Positions 6,116-13,080 of a stretch of 13,080 nucleotides of DNA are shown in pieces. Within the stretch, counting starts at the first letter, position 1. The number at the start of each line of letters is the position of its first letter. The DNA comes from CAZNFR01 sp964572225 (lineage in GTDB: Bacteria; Bacteroidota; Bacteroidia; Bacteroidales; GCA-2748055). The stretch covers positions 1 to 13,080 of the forward strand of contig CAZNFR010000091.1 of assembly GCA_964572225.1 (NCBI GenBank), given 5' to 3'. The notes below the pieces were generated by a model. It did not search any database. It was given only the letters and a program-made list of their open reading frames with translations, and was not told the DNA's origin. A program made the translations under genes and the position numbers.

Positions 6116-6732
6116 TGCCAGGATTAATTGGTAAAAAAGTAGGTATGACTTCCATTTTCGATGAGAATGGAAAAAATGTACCCTGTACTGTAATACAGGC
6201 AGGCCCATGCGTGGTCACCCAGGTGAAAACCGAAGAATCGGACGGCTACGCCGCTGTGCAACTTGCCTTTGATGAGAGAAAGGAAAAAAATACTCCCAAA
6301 GCCCTTCAGGGTCATTTCAAAAAAGCCAATACTACCCCGAAACGAAAGGTCATCGAACTTAAAGGCTTCGTGAAAGACTGGAAACCGGGAGATGTTATCA
6401 CCGTCGATTACTTCAAGGACGATATCTGGCTCGATGTGGTTGGTATGTCAAAAGGAAAAGGATTCCAGGGCGTGGTGAAAAGACATAATTTCGCCGGGGT
6501 GAACGATGCTACCCATGGTCAGCATAACCGCCTCAGAGCCCCCGGATCACTTGGCGCTTCCTCCTATCCTTCAAGAGTTTTCAAAGGAATGAGAATGGCA
6601 GGACGTACCGGTGGAAAAAGAGTCAAAGTATTAAACTTAAGGGTGGTTAAACTGATCCCCGAAAGTAACCTTCTGTTACTGAAAGGCTCAGTACCCGGAT
6701 CAATAGGATCATACTTAATTATCGAGAAATAA
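6115..6732 (+). CDS. rplC: 50S ribosomal protein L3
   Basis: L3 is an early 50S assembly protein whose long loop reaches towards the peptidyl transferase centre. The 205 residues start with the typical GLIGKKVGMT (3-12). The extended loop runs about 120-165, with KRHNFAG (122-128) and VFKGMRMAG (155-163). The segment GSLGASSYPS (144-153) has Ala148 where E. coli has the glutamine methylated by PrmB, so that modification cannot occur at this residue. The TAA stop overlaps the rplD ATG by one base (TAATG), suggesting coupled translation. Confidence 0.98.
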   Translation: MPGLIGKKVGMTSIFDENGKNVPCTVIQAGPCVVTQVKTEESDGYAAVQLAFDERKEKNTPKALQGHFKKANTTPKRKVIELKGFVKDWKPGDVITVDYFKDDIWLDVVGMSKGKGFQGVVKRHNFAGVNDATHGQHNRLRAPGSLGASSYPSRVFKGMRMAGRTGGKRVKVLNLRVVKLIPESNLLLLKGSVPGSIGSYLIIEK

Positions 6733-7364
6733 TGGAACTAAAGGTATTAAATATTGAAGGTAAGGAAACCAGTAAAAAAGTAAAACTGGATGAGAAGATC
6801 TTTGGCATCGAACCAAATGACCATGCCATCTATCTCGATGTGAAGCAATATCTTGCCAACAAAAGACAGGGGACCCATAAGGCTAAGGAGAGAAGTGAAA
6901 TCACCGGAAGTACAAAAAAGATCAAAAGACAAAAAGGAACCGGTACCGCACGCTTCGGAGATATCAAGAACCCTCTCTTCCGTGGAGGCGGCAGGGTCTT
7001 TGGCCCCAGACCCAAAGACTATGGATTCAAACTGAATAAAAAGGTTAAACAACTGGCCAGACTGTCAGCCCTTTCCTATAAAGCAAGAAATAACCAGATA
7101 ATCGTGGTGGAAGACTTTCCCTTCGAGAACCCCAAAACCAAAGAGTTTACCAGTATTCAGAAAAACCTGAATGTAAACGATAAAAAGTCCATTTTCATTT
7201 TAAAAGAAAGAAATAATAATTTATATTTGTCCTCTCGAAATTTGCAGAACTCCAAGGTTTTAACCCTCTCTGAATTAAATACTTACGAGATAATGAACGC
7301 AACAGCTCTGTTGTTTGTGGAGAGTTCCCTTGACGTTTTGCAGACTCAACCGAACAAAAATTAG
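6732..7364 (+). CDS. rplD: 50S ribosomal protein L4
   Basis: L4 binds 23S rRNA early and sends a long loop into the peptide exit tunnel. The 210 residues hold the loop signature KRQKGTGTARFGDIKNP (65-81), followed by a Gly/Arg-rich tip with FRGGGRVFGPRPKDYGF (83-99). Lys68, matching E. coli Lys63 where macrolide-resistance mutations occur, is unchanged. The C-terminal domain (about 110-205) is more divergent, as is normal for L4. In E. coli L4 represses the S10 operon through the rpsJ leader; there is no such leader here. The stop is TAG, and rplW follows after 13 bases. Confidence 0.97.
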   Translation: MELKVLNIEGKETSKKVKLDEKIFGIEPNDHAIYLDVKQYLANKRQGTHKAKERSEITGSTKKIKRQKGTGTARFGDIKNPLFRGGGRVFGPRPKDYGFKLNKKVKQLARLSALSYKARNNQIIVVEDFPFENPKTKEFTSIQKNLNVNDKKSIFILKERNNNLYLSSRNLQNSKVLTLSELNTYEIMNATALLFVESSLDVLQTQPNKN

Positions 7365-7377
7365 AATTTAGAAGGTC

Positions 7378-7668
7378 ATGAATATACTGATTAAACCCAT
7401 AATTACAGAAAAGTTCACCGAAATGGGAGAGGATATGAACCGATATGGTTTTCTTGTCAATAAGAATGCCAATAAGATTCAGATCAAGAAAGCAGTCGAA
7501 GATATGTATGACGTTAAGGTGGAATCTGTAAATACCATGCTTTACGGTGGTAAAAGAAAAAGCCGATACACCCGTGGCGGACTCATTAGCGGGAAAACCC
7601 CTGTAACCAAAAGGGCCATCGTGACCCTGGCAGAAGGCGATACTATTGATTTTTATAGCAATATCTAA
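7378..7668 (+). CDS. rplW: 50S ribosomal protein L23
   Basis: L23 lies at the mouth of the exit tunnel and is the docking site for trigger factor and signal recognition particle. The 96 residues match the family: IKPIITEKFTE near the N-terminus, YGFLVNKNANKIQIKKAVE (22-40) and a basic loop GGKRKSRYTRGG at about 57-68, which contacts 23S rRNA. It sits in the standard L4-L23-L2 order. AGAAGG lies just before the start but only 2 bases from the ATG, too close for a good Shine-Dalgarno. Confidence 0.97.
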   Translation: MNILIKPIITEKFTEMGEDMNRYGFLVNKNANKIQIKKAVEDMYDVKVESVNTMLYGGKRKSRYTRGGLISGKTPVTKRAIVTLAEGDTIDFYSNI

Positions 7669-7673
7669 TTCAT

Positions 7674-8504
7674 ATGGCAGTAAAAAAATTAAAACCTGTA
7701 ACTCCAGGTCAAAGGTTCAAGATCATTTCAAGTTTTGATCAGATCACTGCATCAAAACCTGAAAAATCCCTGATCAGACCTTTGAAGAAAAGCGGCGGAA
7801 GAAACAATCGGGGTAAAATGACCATGCGCTACCTCGGAGGCGGTCACAAAAGAAGATATCGCCTGATTGATTTCAAGAGAGATAAGGACAACGTAAACGC
7901 CACCGTGAAAACCATTGAGTATGATCCTAACAGAACGGCAAGAATAGCCCTTCTTGAATATGAGGATGGTGAAAAGAGATATATCCTCGCTCCTAACGGA
8001 TTGCAGGTTGGACAGGTTCTGATATCAGGAGAGGATGTTGCTCCCGAAGTTGGAAATTCGCTTCCCCTGGGTAAGATCCCTCTAGGTTCGGTTGTTCATA
8101 ACATAGAAATGAAGCCTGGAAAAGGTGGTATGATCGCCAGAAGCGCAGGATCCTACGCACAACTTACCTCGCGTGACGGAAAATATGCCATACTGAAAAT
8201 GCCCTCGGGTGAATCACGAATGGTTCTCACTTCCTGCAGGGCCACCGTGGGTTCTGTTTCCAATGCGGATCACGGACTGACCAAATCTGGAAAAGCTGGT
8301 AGATCCAGATGGCTGGGCCGTCGACCCAGAGTCAGAGGAGTTGCCATGAATCCGGTTGACCATCCCATGGGCGGTGGTGAAGGAAGAGCCTCCGGAGGCC
8401 ATCCAAGATCAAGGAACGGTATGCCTGCGAAAGGTTACCAAACCCGTAAGAAAAAGAATTTGTCAGACAAGTTAATTGTTGAAAGAAGGAAAAAGAAAAA
8501 ATAA
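7674..8504 (+). CDS. rplB: 50S ribosomal protein L2
   Basis: L2 binds domain IV of 23S rRNA and is needed for subunit joining and peptidyl transferase assembly. The 276 residues are full length: GGRNNRG (41-47), GGGHKRRYRLIDFKR (55-69), the SH3-like domain, and GGGEGRASGGHP (233-244) in the C-terminal extension, ending in a lysine run. His230 of NPVDHP, matching E. coli mature His229, is kept. The next-but-one residue is Met232 where E. coli has His; I recall DHPM as common in Bacteroidota. rpsS follows after 6 bases. Confidence 0.98.
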   Translation: MAVKKLKPVTPGQRFKIISSFDQITASKPEKSLIRPLKKSGGRNNRGKMTMRYLGGGHKRRYRLIDFKRDKDNVNATVKTIEYDPNRTARIALLEYEDGEKRYILAPNGLQVGQVLISGEDVAPEVGNSLPLGKIPLGSVVHNIEMKPGKGGMIARSAGSYAQLTSRDGKYAILKMPSGESRMVLTSCRATVGSVSNADHGLTKSGKAGRSRWLGRRPRVRGVAMNPVDHPMGGGEGRASGGHPRSRNGMPAKGYQTRKKKNLSDKLIVERRKKKK

Positions 8505-8510
8505 TAAGAT

Positions 8511-8777
8511 ATGAGCCGTTCGTTAAAAAAAGGTCCCTTTATTGACTTTAAGCTGGAGAAGAGAGTTCTGGATATGAATGACTCCGGTAAGAAACAGGTA
8601 ATTAAAACCTGGTCAAGAAGATCCGTAATTTCCCCCGATTTTGTGGGTCATACAATTGCGGTTCATAACGGAAATAAATTTATCCCCGTCTACGTCACTG
8701 AAAATATGGTGGGTCATAAATTGGGCGAATTTTCTCCGACCCGGATCTTCAGAGGTCACGGCGGAAAACAAAAATAA
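8511..8777 (+). CDS. rpsS: 30S ribosomal protein S19
   Basis: S19 is a 30S head protein that forms a complex with S13 and contacts the A-site side of the head. The 88 residues match the family end to end: MSRSLKKGPF at the start, TWSRRSVISPDFVGHTIAVH (33-52), then GHKLGEFSPTRIFRGH (68-83). The ATG at 8511 is fixed by the conserved N-terminus. The start context is A/T-rich with no Shine-Dalgarno. rplV begins 21 bases later. Confidence 0.98.
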   Translation: MSRSLKKGPFIDFKLEKRVLDMNDSGKKQVIKTWSRRSVISPDFVGHTIAVHNGNKFIPVYVTENMVGHKLGEFSPTRIFRGHGGKQK

Positions 8778-8798
8778 AATTGAGATAAATACAATATT

Positions 8799-9221
8799 AT
8801 GGGTGCAAGAAAAAGAAACAGAGCCGAGCAGCTTAAGGCAGAAAGGAAGGAAAAGGCCTTTGCTGTTTTAAAGGACTGCCCTACATCCCCGAGGAAAATG
8901 AGGCTGGTAGCGGATCTCATTAAGGGAATGGATGTTAATAAGGCACTTGATACATTGAAATTTAGCAACAAAGAAGCTTCAAAGAGAGTTGAAAAGCTGC
9001 TTTTATCGGCCATCTCAAACTGGCAGGTGAAAAATGAAGGACAAAGAATTGAGGAAAGTAACCTCTACGTGAAAGAAGCATTTGTTGACAGTGCAAGGAT
9101 GCTCAAAAGGCTCCGTCCTGCACCTCAGGGAAGGGCTCACAGAATCAGAAAGAGATCTAACCATGTTACCATTGTTCTTGGAAGCATGAACAACGTGGAA
9201 ACTGAAACAAATATCGAATAG
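8799..9221 (+). CDS. rplV: 50S ribosomal protein L22 with extended N-terminus
   Basis: L22 touches all 23S rRNA domains, and its beta-hairpin lines the exit tunnel. The 140 residues are longer than the roughly 110 of E. coli L22. The conserved SPRKMRLVADLI block starts at residue 30 rather than near 13, leaving a lysine/arginine/glutamate-rich extension of about 16 residues, and the C-terminus runs about 10 residues further. The hairpin is about 101-120 (MLKRLRPAPQGRAHRIRKRS). The extension begins at the only upstream ATG after rpsS and looks genuine; similar lengths are known in Bacteroidota. The stop TAG touches the rpsC ATG with no gap. Confidence 0.97.
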   Translation: MGARKRNRAEQLKAERKEKAFAVLKDCPTSPRKMRLVADLIKGMDVNKALDTLKFSNKEASKRVEKLLLSAISNWQVKNEGQRIEESNLYVKEAFVDSARMLKRLRPAPQGRAHRIRKRSNHVTIVLGSMNNVETETNIE

Positions 9222-9929
9222 ATGGGACAAAAAGTAAATCCGATATCAAATCGCCTGGGCATCATCAAAGGTTGGGATTCCAACTGGTATGGAGGTAAGG
9301 ACTATTCCTCCAAGCTTGTGGAAGATACTAAAATCAGAGAGTACCTGAATGCCCGACTCGCCAAGGCCAGTATTTCAAAGATCATTATCGAAAGAACCCT
9401 TAAGCTTATTACCGTTACGGTTAACACAGCCAGACCGGGAATTATAATCGGCAAAGGCGGACAGGAAGTTGATAAGCTCAAGGAAGAATTGAAGAACATC
9501 ACCAATAAAGAGGTTCAGATCAATATTTTCGAGGTCAAAAGACCCGAACTCGATGCCACCATCGTTGCCAGCAATATTGCACGTCAGATCGAAGGTAAGA
9601 TCTCCTATCGCCGGGCCATAAAAATGGCTATCGCCTCCACCATGAGGATGGGTGCCGAAGGAATAAAAGTATTGGTTTCCGGTCGGCTAGGCGGTGCTGA
9701 AATGGCTCGCTCCGAAGCCTATAAGGAAGGAAGGATTCCCCTTCATACACTCAGGGCAGATATTGATTATGCCTTAAGTGAGGCACTAACCAAAGTCGGA
9801 CTGATCGGAGTAAAGGTCTGGATCTGTAACGGTGAGATCTATGGAAAGCGGGACCTGTCCCCAAATATTGGAGCCAAAAACGTCAAACCGAAGCCCGGTG
9901 GCGGAATGAGAAAAAAAACCAGAAAATAA
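9222..9929 (+). CDS. rpsC: 30S ribosomal protein S3
   Basis: S3 forms part of the mRNA entry tunnel and contributes to mRNA helicase activity. The 235 residues begin with the family's GQKVNPISNRLG (2-13). The N-terminal half carries a KH RNA-binding domain with the GKGG loop at 77-80 (RPGIIIGKGGQEVDKL). The C-terminal domain includes GVKVWICNGEIYGKRD (196-211 region), and the chain ends in a basic tail rich in Lys and Arg. The start follows the rplV stop directly (TAGATG), so translation is probably coupled. Confidence 0.98.
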   Translation: MGQKVNPISNRLGIIKGWDSNWYGGKDYSSKLVEDTKIREYLNARLAKASISKIIIERTLKLITVTVNTARPGIIIGKGGQEVDKLKEELKNITNKEVQINIFEVKRPELDATIVASNIARQIEGKISYRRAIKMAIASTMRMGAEGIKVLVSGRLGGAEMARSEAYKEGRIPLHTLRADIDYALSEALTKVGLIGVKVWICNGEIYGKRDLSPNIGAKNVKPKPGGGMRKKTRK

Positions 9930-9947
9930 CTTTGAAACATTATACCA

Positions 9948-10373
9948 ATGTTACAACCAAAAAGGACAAAATTCAGAAGGTCGCAGAAAGGAAAAATGAA
10001 GGGGAATGCGCAAAGGGGTACCCAACTGGCATTCGGATCTTTCGGTATAAAATCACTCGAATCCTCCTGGATCACAGGTCGGCAAATAGAAGCTGCCCGT
10101 CAGGCAGTTACACGTTACATGAAAAGGGAAGGACAGATCTGGATCCGTATCTTCCCCGACAAACCCATCACTAAAAAACCCGCCGAAGTGAGGATGGGTA
10201 AGGGTAAAGGTGCCCCTGAGGGATTTGTAGCCCCGATCACACCGGGAAGAATGTTGATCGAAGCCGAAGGTGTACCTTATGAAATTGCAAAGGAAGCTCT
10301 CAGGCTGGCTGCCCAGAAATTTCCCGTGAAAACCAAATTCGTGGTTAGACGCGATTATGATTTCAACAATTAA
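9948..10373 (+). CDS. rplP: 50S ribosomal protein L16
   Basis: L16 organises the A-site tRNA pocket of the 50S subunit. The 141 residues align closely with the family: MLQPKRTKFRRSQKG at the N-terminus, FGSFGIKS (29-36), ARQAVTRYMKREGQIWIRIFP around 50-70, and VRMGKGKG (81-88). Arg82 matches the arginine hydroxylated in E. coli; whether that happens here cannot be told. An overlapping reading frame starting at 9932 is not the gene, because only the ATG at 9948 gives the conserved N-terminus. Confidence 0.98.
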   Translation: MLQPKRTKFRRSQKGKMKGNAQRGTQLAFGSFGIKSLESSWITGRQIEAARQAVTRYMKREGQIWIRIFPDKPITKKPAEVRMGKGKGAPEGFVAPITPGRMLIEAEGVPYEIAKEALRLAAQKFPVKTKFVVRRDYDFNN

Positions 10374-10380
10374 TTAAGGA

Positions 10381-10599
10381 ATGGAAATGAAGAACACTGA
10401 GATAAAAGAATTGTCAACCAAGGAACTCCTCGAACGACTGGAGAGTGAAAAGGAGACCCTGGTTCGTTTACGTCTGAGCCATGCTGTTTCTCCCCTGGAT
10501 AATCCAATCAAATTGAGGGACGTTAAAAGAAATATCGCAAGGTTAATGACCGAGAAAACAAAAAGAGAATATAGCGAAACCGAAAAGTCCAAAAGTTAA
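10381..10599 (+). CDS. rpmC: 50S ribosomal protein L29
   Basis: L29 is a small two-helix protein beside L23 near the tunnel exit, part of the docking site for nascent-chain factors. The 72 residues show the family pattern: EIKELSTKELLERL, a heptad-like first helix, then RDVKRNIARLMTEKTKRE in the second helix. There are two possible starts. The second ATG, at 10387, gives MKNTEIKELS, which matches relatives better and puts AAGGA 6 bases upstream, so it may be the real one. The longer form adds only Met-Glu. A short polar tail (SETEKSKS) ends the protein. Confidence 0.95.
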   Translation: MEMKNTEIKELSTKELLERLESEKETLVRLRLSHAVSPLDNPIKLRDVKRNIARLMTEKTKREYSETEKSKS

Positions 10600-10609
10600 A
10601 TAAGTACCC

Positions 10610-10867
10610 ATGGAGAATAGAAATTTAAGACGTGAACGTGTGGGTGTCGTGGTAAGCAACGGTATGCAAAAATCCATTACCATCGTTGTGAAAACCAAGG
10701 TAAAGCATCCCATTTATGGAAAGTTTGTCAATAAAACTTCCAAGTTCATGGCCCATGATGAGAAAAATGAATGCAATGTGGGCGATCTCGTCAAAATAAT
10801 GGAAACCAGACCCCTTAGCAAAAATAAGAACTGGAGACTTGTTGAAATAATTGAAAGAGCTAAATAA
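10610..10867 (+). CDS. rpsQ: 30S ribosomal protein S17
   Basis: S17 is an OB-fold protein that binds 16S rRNA early in 30S assembly. The 85 residues match the family: NLRRERVGVVVSNGMQKS (5-22), VKHPIYGKFV (31-40) and the signature GDLVKIMETRPLSKNKNW (58-75). It closes the S10 block, and rplN of the spc block begins only 2 bases after its stop, so no internal promoter separates the two blocks. There is no Shine-Dalgarno before the ATG. Confidence 0.98.
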   Translation: MENRNLRRERVGVVVSNGMQKSITIVVKTKVKHPIYGKFVNKTSKFMAHDEKNECNVGDLVKIMETRPLSKNKNWRLVEIIERAK

Positions 10868-10869
10868 TC

Positions 10870-11235
10870 ATGATACAGCAAGAGAGCAGACTATCAGTGG
10901 CAGATAACAGCGGTGCAAAAGAAGTACTTTGCATTCGCGTGCTCGGCGGAACCGGCCGTAGATACGCCTCAATCGGTGATAAGATTGTGGTTAGCGTTAA
11001 ATCTGCCGTACCCTCAGGTGAACTGAAAAAGGGTCAGGTGAGCAAAGCCGTGGTGGTCAGGACCAAAAAAGAAATTCGAAGAAATGACGGATCCTATATC
11101 CGCTTCGACGATAATGCCGTCGTTTTGCTAAATAACGCAGATGAAATGAGAGGTACCCGAATATTTGGTCCCGTGGCAAGGGAACTTAGGGATAAACATA
11201 TGAAAATAGTATCTCTGGCACCTGAAGTATTGTAG
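10870..11235 (+). CDS. rplN: 50S ribosomal protein L14
   Basis: L14 lies at the subunit interface, contacts helix 44 of 16S rRNA through bridge B8, and is the docking site of the silencing factor RsfS. The 121 residues are nearly invariant with the family: MIQQESRLSVADNSGAKE at the start, RRNDGSYIRFDDNAVVLLN (70-88) and GTRIFGPVARELR (95-107). It is the first gene of the spc-type block but is joined to rpsQ by a 2-base gap. The stop is TAG. Confidence 0.98.
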   Translation: MIQQESRLSVADNSGAKEVLCIRVLGGTGRRYASIGDKIVVSVKSAVPSGELKKGQVSKAVVVRTKKEIRRNDGSYIRFDDNAVVLLNNADEMRGTRIFGPVARELRDKHMKIVSLAPEVL

Positions 11236-11255
11236 ACAAAATAAAACATTATAGA

Positions 11256-11579
11256 ATGGCGAAAAAATACCATATAAGAAAAGGTGACATGGTTTATGTA
11301 AATACCGGAGAGTACAAGGGCCAGCAAGGCAGAGTACTGGAGGTATTACAAGGCAAGGACAGGGCCATTGTTGAAGGTGTGAATATGGTTTCAAAGCATA
11401 CCAAACCAAACGCTGCCAACCCCCAGGGTGGTATCGTGAAAAATGAAGCTCCTGTGCATATCTCAAACCTTAACCTGGTGGATCCCACCAGTGGCGAACC
11501 AACCAGAATCAACAGAACCCGGGATGAGAATAATAAGCTGAAAAGAATTTCTAAAAAATCAGGGGAGGAAATTAAGTAA
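11256..11579 (+). CDS. rplX: 50S ribosomal protein L24
   Basis: L24 is one of the first proteins to bind 23S rRNA and sits near the tunnel exit. The 107 residues carry a KOW motif at about 8-34 (KGDMVYVNTGEYKGQQGRV) and the following strand VEGVNMVSKHTKP (39-51). The second half contains APVHISNLNLVDP, also conserved. The TAA stop overlaps the rplE ATG by one base (TAATG). GGGGAGGA at 11562-11569 lies inside its last codons, 9-10 bases ahead of the rplE start. Confidence 0.98.
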   Translation: MAKKYHIRKGDMVYVNTGEYKGQQGRVLEVLQGKDRAIVEGVNMVSKHTKPNAANPQGGIVKNEAPVHISNLNLVDPTSGEPTRINRTRDENNKLKRISKKSGEEIK

Positions 11580-12124
11580 TGGAATACATTCCCAATTTAA
11601 AAACGAAATACAAAGAAGAGATTATAGCCAATCTTACGGAAAAATTTGGATATAAGACTGTTATGCAGGTACCCCGCCTCCGGAAAATTGTAATTAACTC
11701 CGGTGTGGGACAAGCAGTTGCCGATAAAAAACTGATCGATGTGGCTCAGGAGGAACTTACACTCATTGCCGGACAAAAAGCCGTGCAAACAATATCCACC
11801 AAAGACGTTTCCAATTTTAAACTCAGAAAAGGAATGCCCATTGGCGTTAAGGTTACCCTTCGCAGGGATAAAATGTATGAGTTTATGGAAAGACTTATTA
11901 ACGTGGCCCTCCCAAGGATCAGGGATTTCAACGGGATCAACAGTAAGTTTGACGGAAGAGGTAACTACTCACTGGGAATTTCAGAACAGATCATCTTCCC
12001 AGAGATCGATATCGATAAGATCAGCAAAATCATGGGCCTGGAAATTACCTTCGTAACATCTGCAAGAACCGATGAAGAGGCCCAGGCACTGTTAAAGGAA
12101 TTTGGATTACCATTTAAAAAATAA
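11579..12124 (+). CDS. rplE: 50S ribosomal protein L5
   Basis: L5 binds 5S rRNA in the central protuberance and contacts S13 and the P-site tRNA. The 181 residues are of standard length: IPNLKTKYKEE (4-14), PRLRKIVINSGVG (32-44), TKDVSNFKLRKGMPIG (74-89), FNGINSKFDGRGNYSLGI (117-134) and FVTSARTDEEAQALL (158-172). It starts inside the rplX stop codon. The purine-rich GGGGAGGA upstream could aid re-initiation, but it also encodes the end of L24, so it may be coincidence. Confidence 0.98.
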   Translation: MEYIPNLKTKYKEEIIANLTEKFGYKTVMQVPRLRKIVINSGVGQAVADKKLIDVAQEELTLIAGQKAVQTISTKDVSNFKLRKGMPIGVKVTLRRDKMYEFMERLINVALPRIRDFNGINSKFDGRGNYSLGISEQIIFPEIDIDKISKIMGLEITFVTSARTDEEAQALLKEFGLPFKK

Positions 12125-12136
12125 AAGATAACTGGT

Positions 12137-12406
12137 ATGGCAAAAGAATCAATGAAAGCTCGCGAAGTTAAACGCAAAAAACTCGTGGATCAATACGCTG
12201 AAAAGCGCGCCAGGCTCAAAGCAGAAGGCGACTATGTGGGTCTTAGCAGACTTCCGAGGAATTCAAATCCCATCCGTCTTCATAACCGTTGCAATCTTAC
12301 CGGGCGACCCAAAGGTTACATAAGACAGTTTGGAATAAGCAGAATCACATTCAGGGAAATGGCCTCTCAGGGTCTGATCCCGGGTGTTAAAAAAGCGAGT
12401 TGGTAA
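12137..12406 (+). CDS. rpsN: 30S ribosomal protein S14 (zinc-free form)
   Basis: S14 is a 30S head protein near the A-site side. The 89 residues belong to the long form without zinc ligands: the region that carries CxxC pairs in the short zinc form reads HNRCNLTGRPKGYIRQFG (49-66), with a single cysteine, Cys52. The C-terminus GLIPGVKKASW is typical. Having the zinc-free form in the main operon means this subunit protein does not depend on zinc supply. The gene follows rplE by 12 bases. Confidence 0.98.
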   Translation: MAKESMKAREVKRKKLVDQYAEKRARLKAEGDYVGLSRLPRNSNPIRLHNRCNLTGRPKGYIRQFGISRITFREMASQGLIPGVKKASW

Positions 12407-12426
12407 AAGGTACAAATATTAATACG

Positions 12427-12822
12427 ATGACAGATCCTATTGCAGATTATTTAACGAGAGTCCGGAATGCAGTGATGGCAGGACATAAAGTAGTGGAAAT
12501 CCCTGCTTCCAATCTCAAAAAAGATATTACCCGGATATTGTTCGAGAAGGGTTACATTTTGAACTATAAGTTCACGGATGAAGGGATTCAGGGAACCATA
12601 AAGATTGCACTAAAATATCATCCTGAAACCAAAGTCCCCGCAATTAAAACCATCAGAAGAGCATCCCGTCCGGGACTGAGAAAATACTCCTCAGGTAAGG
12701 AGTTACCCAGAGTCCTTAACGGACTGGGTGTAGCGATAATTTCCACCTCAAAGGGAGTTATGACCGATAAGGAAGCTCGCAGCATGAATGTGGGCGGCGA
12801 AGTTTTATGTTATGTATATTAA
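12427..12822 (+). CDS. rpsH: 30S ribosomal protein S8
   Basis: S8 binds the central domain of 16S rRNA and is a key assembly protein; in E. coli it also represses the spc operon. The start is the ATG at 12427, giving 131 residues that begin MTDPIADYLTRVRNA, the conserved N-terminus. An upstream in-frame TTG at 12400 lies inside rpsN and would add 9 unrelated residues. The C-terminal signature is GLGVAIISTSKGVMTDKEAR (99-118), ending GGEVLCYVY. It follows rpsN by 20 bases. Confidence 0.97.
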   Translation: MTDPIADYLTRVRNAVMAGHKVVEIPASNLKKDITRILFEKGYILNYKFTDEGIQGTIKIALKYHPETKVPAIKTIRRASRPGLRKYSSGKELPRVLNGLGVAIISTSKGVMTDKEARSMNVGGEVLCYVY

Positions 12823-12834
12823 AAAAGACAAGAT

Positions 12835-13080
12835 ATGTCCAGGATAGGATTATTACCCATTGAAATACCCCAGGGAGTCAGCTTTGAAGTTGATGATCAC
12901 AATGTGGTTACCGTTAAGGGACCCAAAGGGGAATTGACACAAAAGGTCGACAGGGACCTGGAAATCACCCGCAAGGAAGGCCAGGTTCTTTTAAAAAGAC
13001 CTACGGAACAAAAAAGACATAAGTCTATGCACGGTCTTTACCGGTCACTTCTCTTTAATATGGTAAAAGGGGTATCCGAG
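12835..13080 (+). CDS. rplF: 50S ribosomal protein L6 (partial, cut by window end)
   Basis: The first 82 codons of L6 are present; the family is about 180 residues, so just under half is visible. L6 binds near the GTPase-associated centre at the base of the stalk. The recognisable parts are MSRIGLLPIEIPQGV, VTVKGPKGEL (25-34) and HGLYRSLLFNMVKGV (66-80). Leu6 replaces the lysine common in the IGKxPI motif, a mild change. The reading frame is open to the last base. The position after rpsH is the standard spc order. Confidence 0.95.
   Translation, partial: MSRIGLLPIEIPQGVSFEVDDHNVVTVKGPKGELTQKVDRDLEITRKEGQVLLKRPTEQKRHKSMHGLYRSLLFNMVKGVSE

Noticed and set aside
12400..12426. TTG at 12400 as the start of rpsH.
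   Set aside because: It lies within rpsN codons and adds nine residues absent from S8; the ATG at 12427 gives the conserved MTDPIADYLTRVRN start.
2789..13080. A novel system hidden within the ribosomal operon.
   Set aside because: Gene order, lengths and motifs are those of a normal str-S10-spc cluster; there is no inserted gene, frameshift or fusion. The absence of tuf after fusA is usual for Bacteroidota.

Overview
The window carries the start of the main ribosomal-protein gene cluster of what looks like a member of the Bacteroidota, read on the + strand, and a divergent gene for an EF-G paralogue on the - strand. The assignment rests on three things seen here. Both putative promoters fit the Bacteroidota -7 element TAnnTTTG. 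Recognisable Shine-Dalgarno sequences are nearly absent before strongly expressed genes. The str, S10 and spc groups are joined, with fusA running directly into rpsJ and no tuf between them. I cannot name the genus.

Layout. Positions 1-134 hold a non-coding array of 8-bp repeats that starts at or before the window edge, followed by a shorter, roughly complementary array. Positions 142-2292 (- strand) encode an EF-G-like protein whose GTPase motifs are altered, including loss of the catalytic histidine. Positions 2293-2788 are a gene-free region with a promoter facing each way. From 2789 to the end runs one tightly packed gene series: rpsL-rpsG-fusA, then rpsJ-rplC-rplD-rplW-rplB-rpsS-rplV-rpsC-rplP-rpmC-rpsQ, then rplN-rplX-rplE-rpsN-rpsH-rplF. 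The last gene is cut by the window end. Gaps are 0-21 bases, and rplC/rplD and rplX/rplE overlap by one base (TAATG), so the series is probably one transcription unit led by the promoter near 2710-2739.

How the genes work together. The operon supplies proteins of both ribosomal subunits plus the canonical translocase EF-G. The divergent paralogue keeps the five-domain EF-G plan but probably hydrolyses GTP poorly or not at all, so it may act as a slower or GTP-sparing translocase. A Bacteroides paralogue called EF-G2 has been reported to translocate without detectable GTPase activity; membership of this protein in that group is inference.

Most of the window is ordinary core housekeeping sequence. 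The parts that deserve attention are the EF-G paralogue, the octamer arrays just after its stop codon, and the divergent intergenic region. I found no mobile element, CRISPR array, tRNA, rRNA or defence system.
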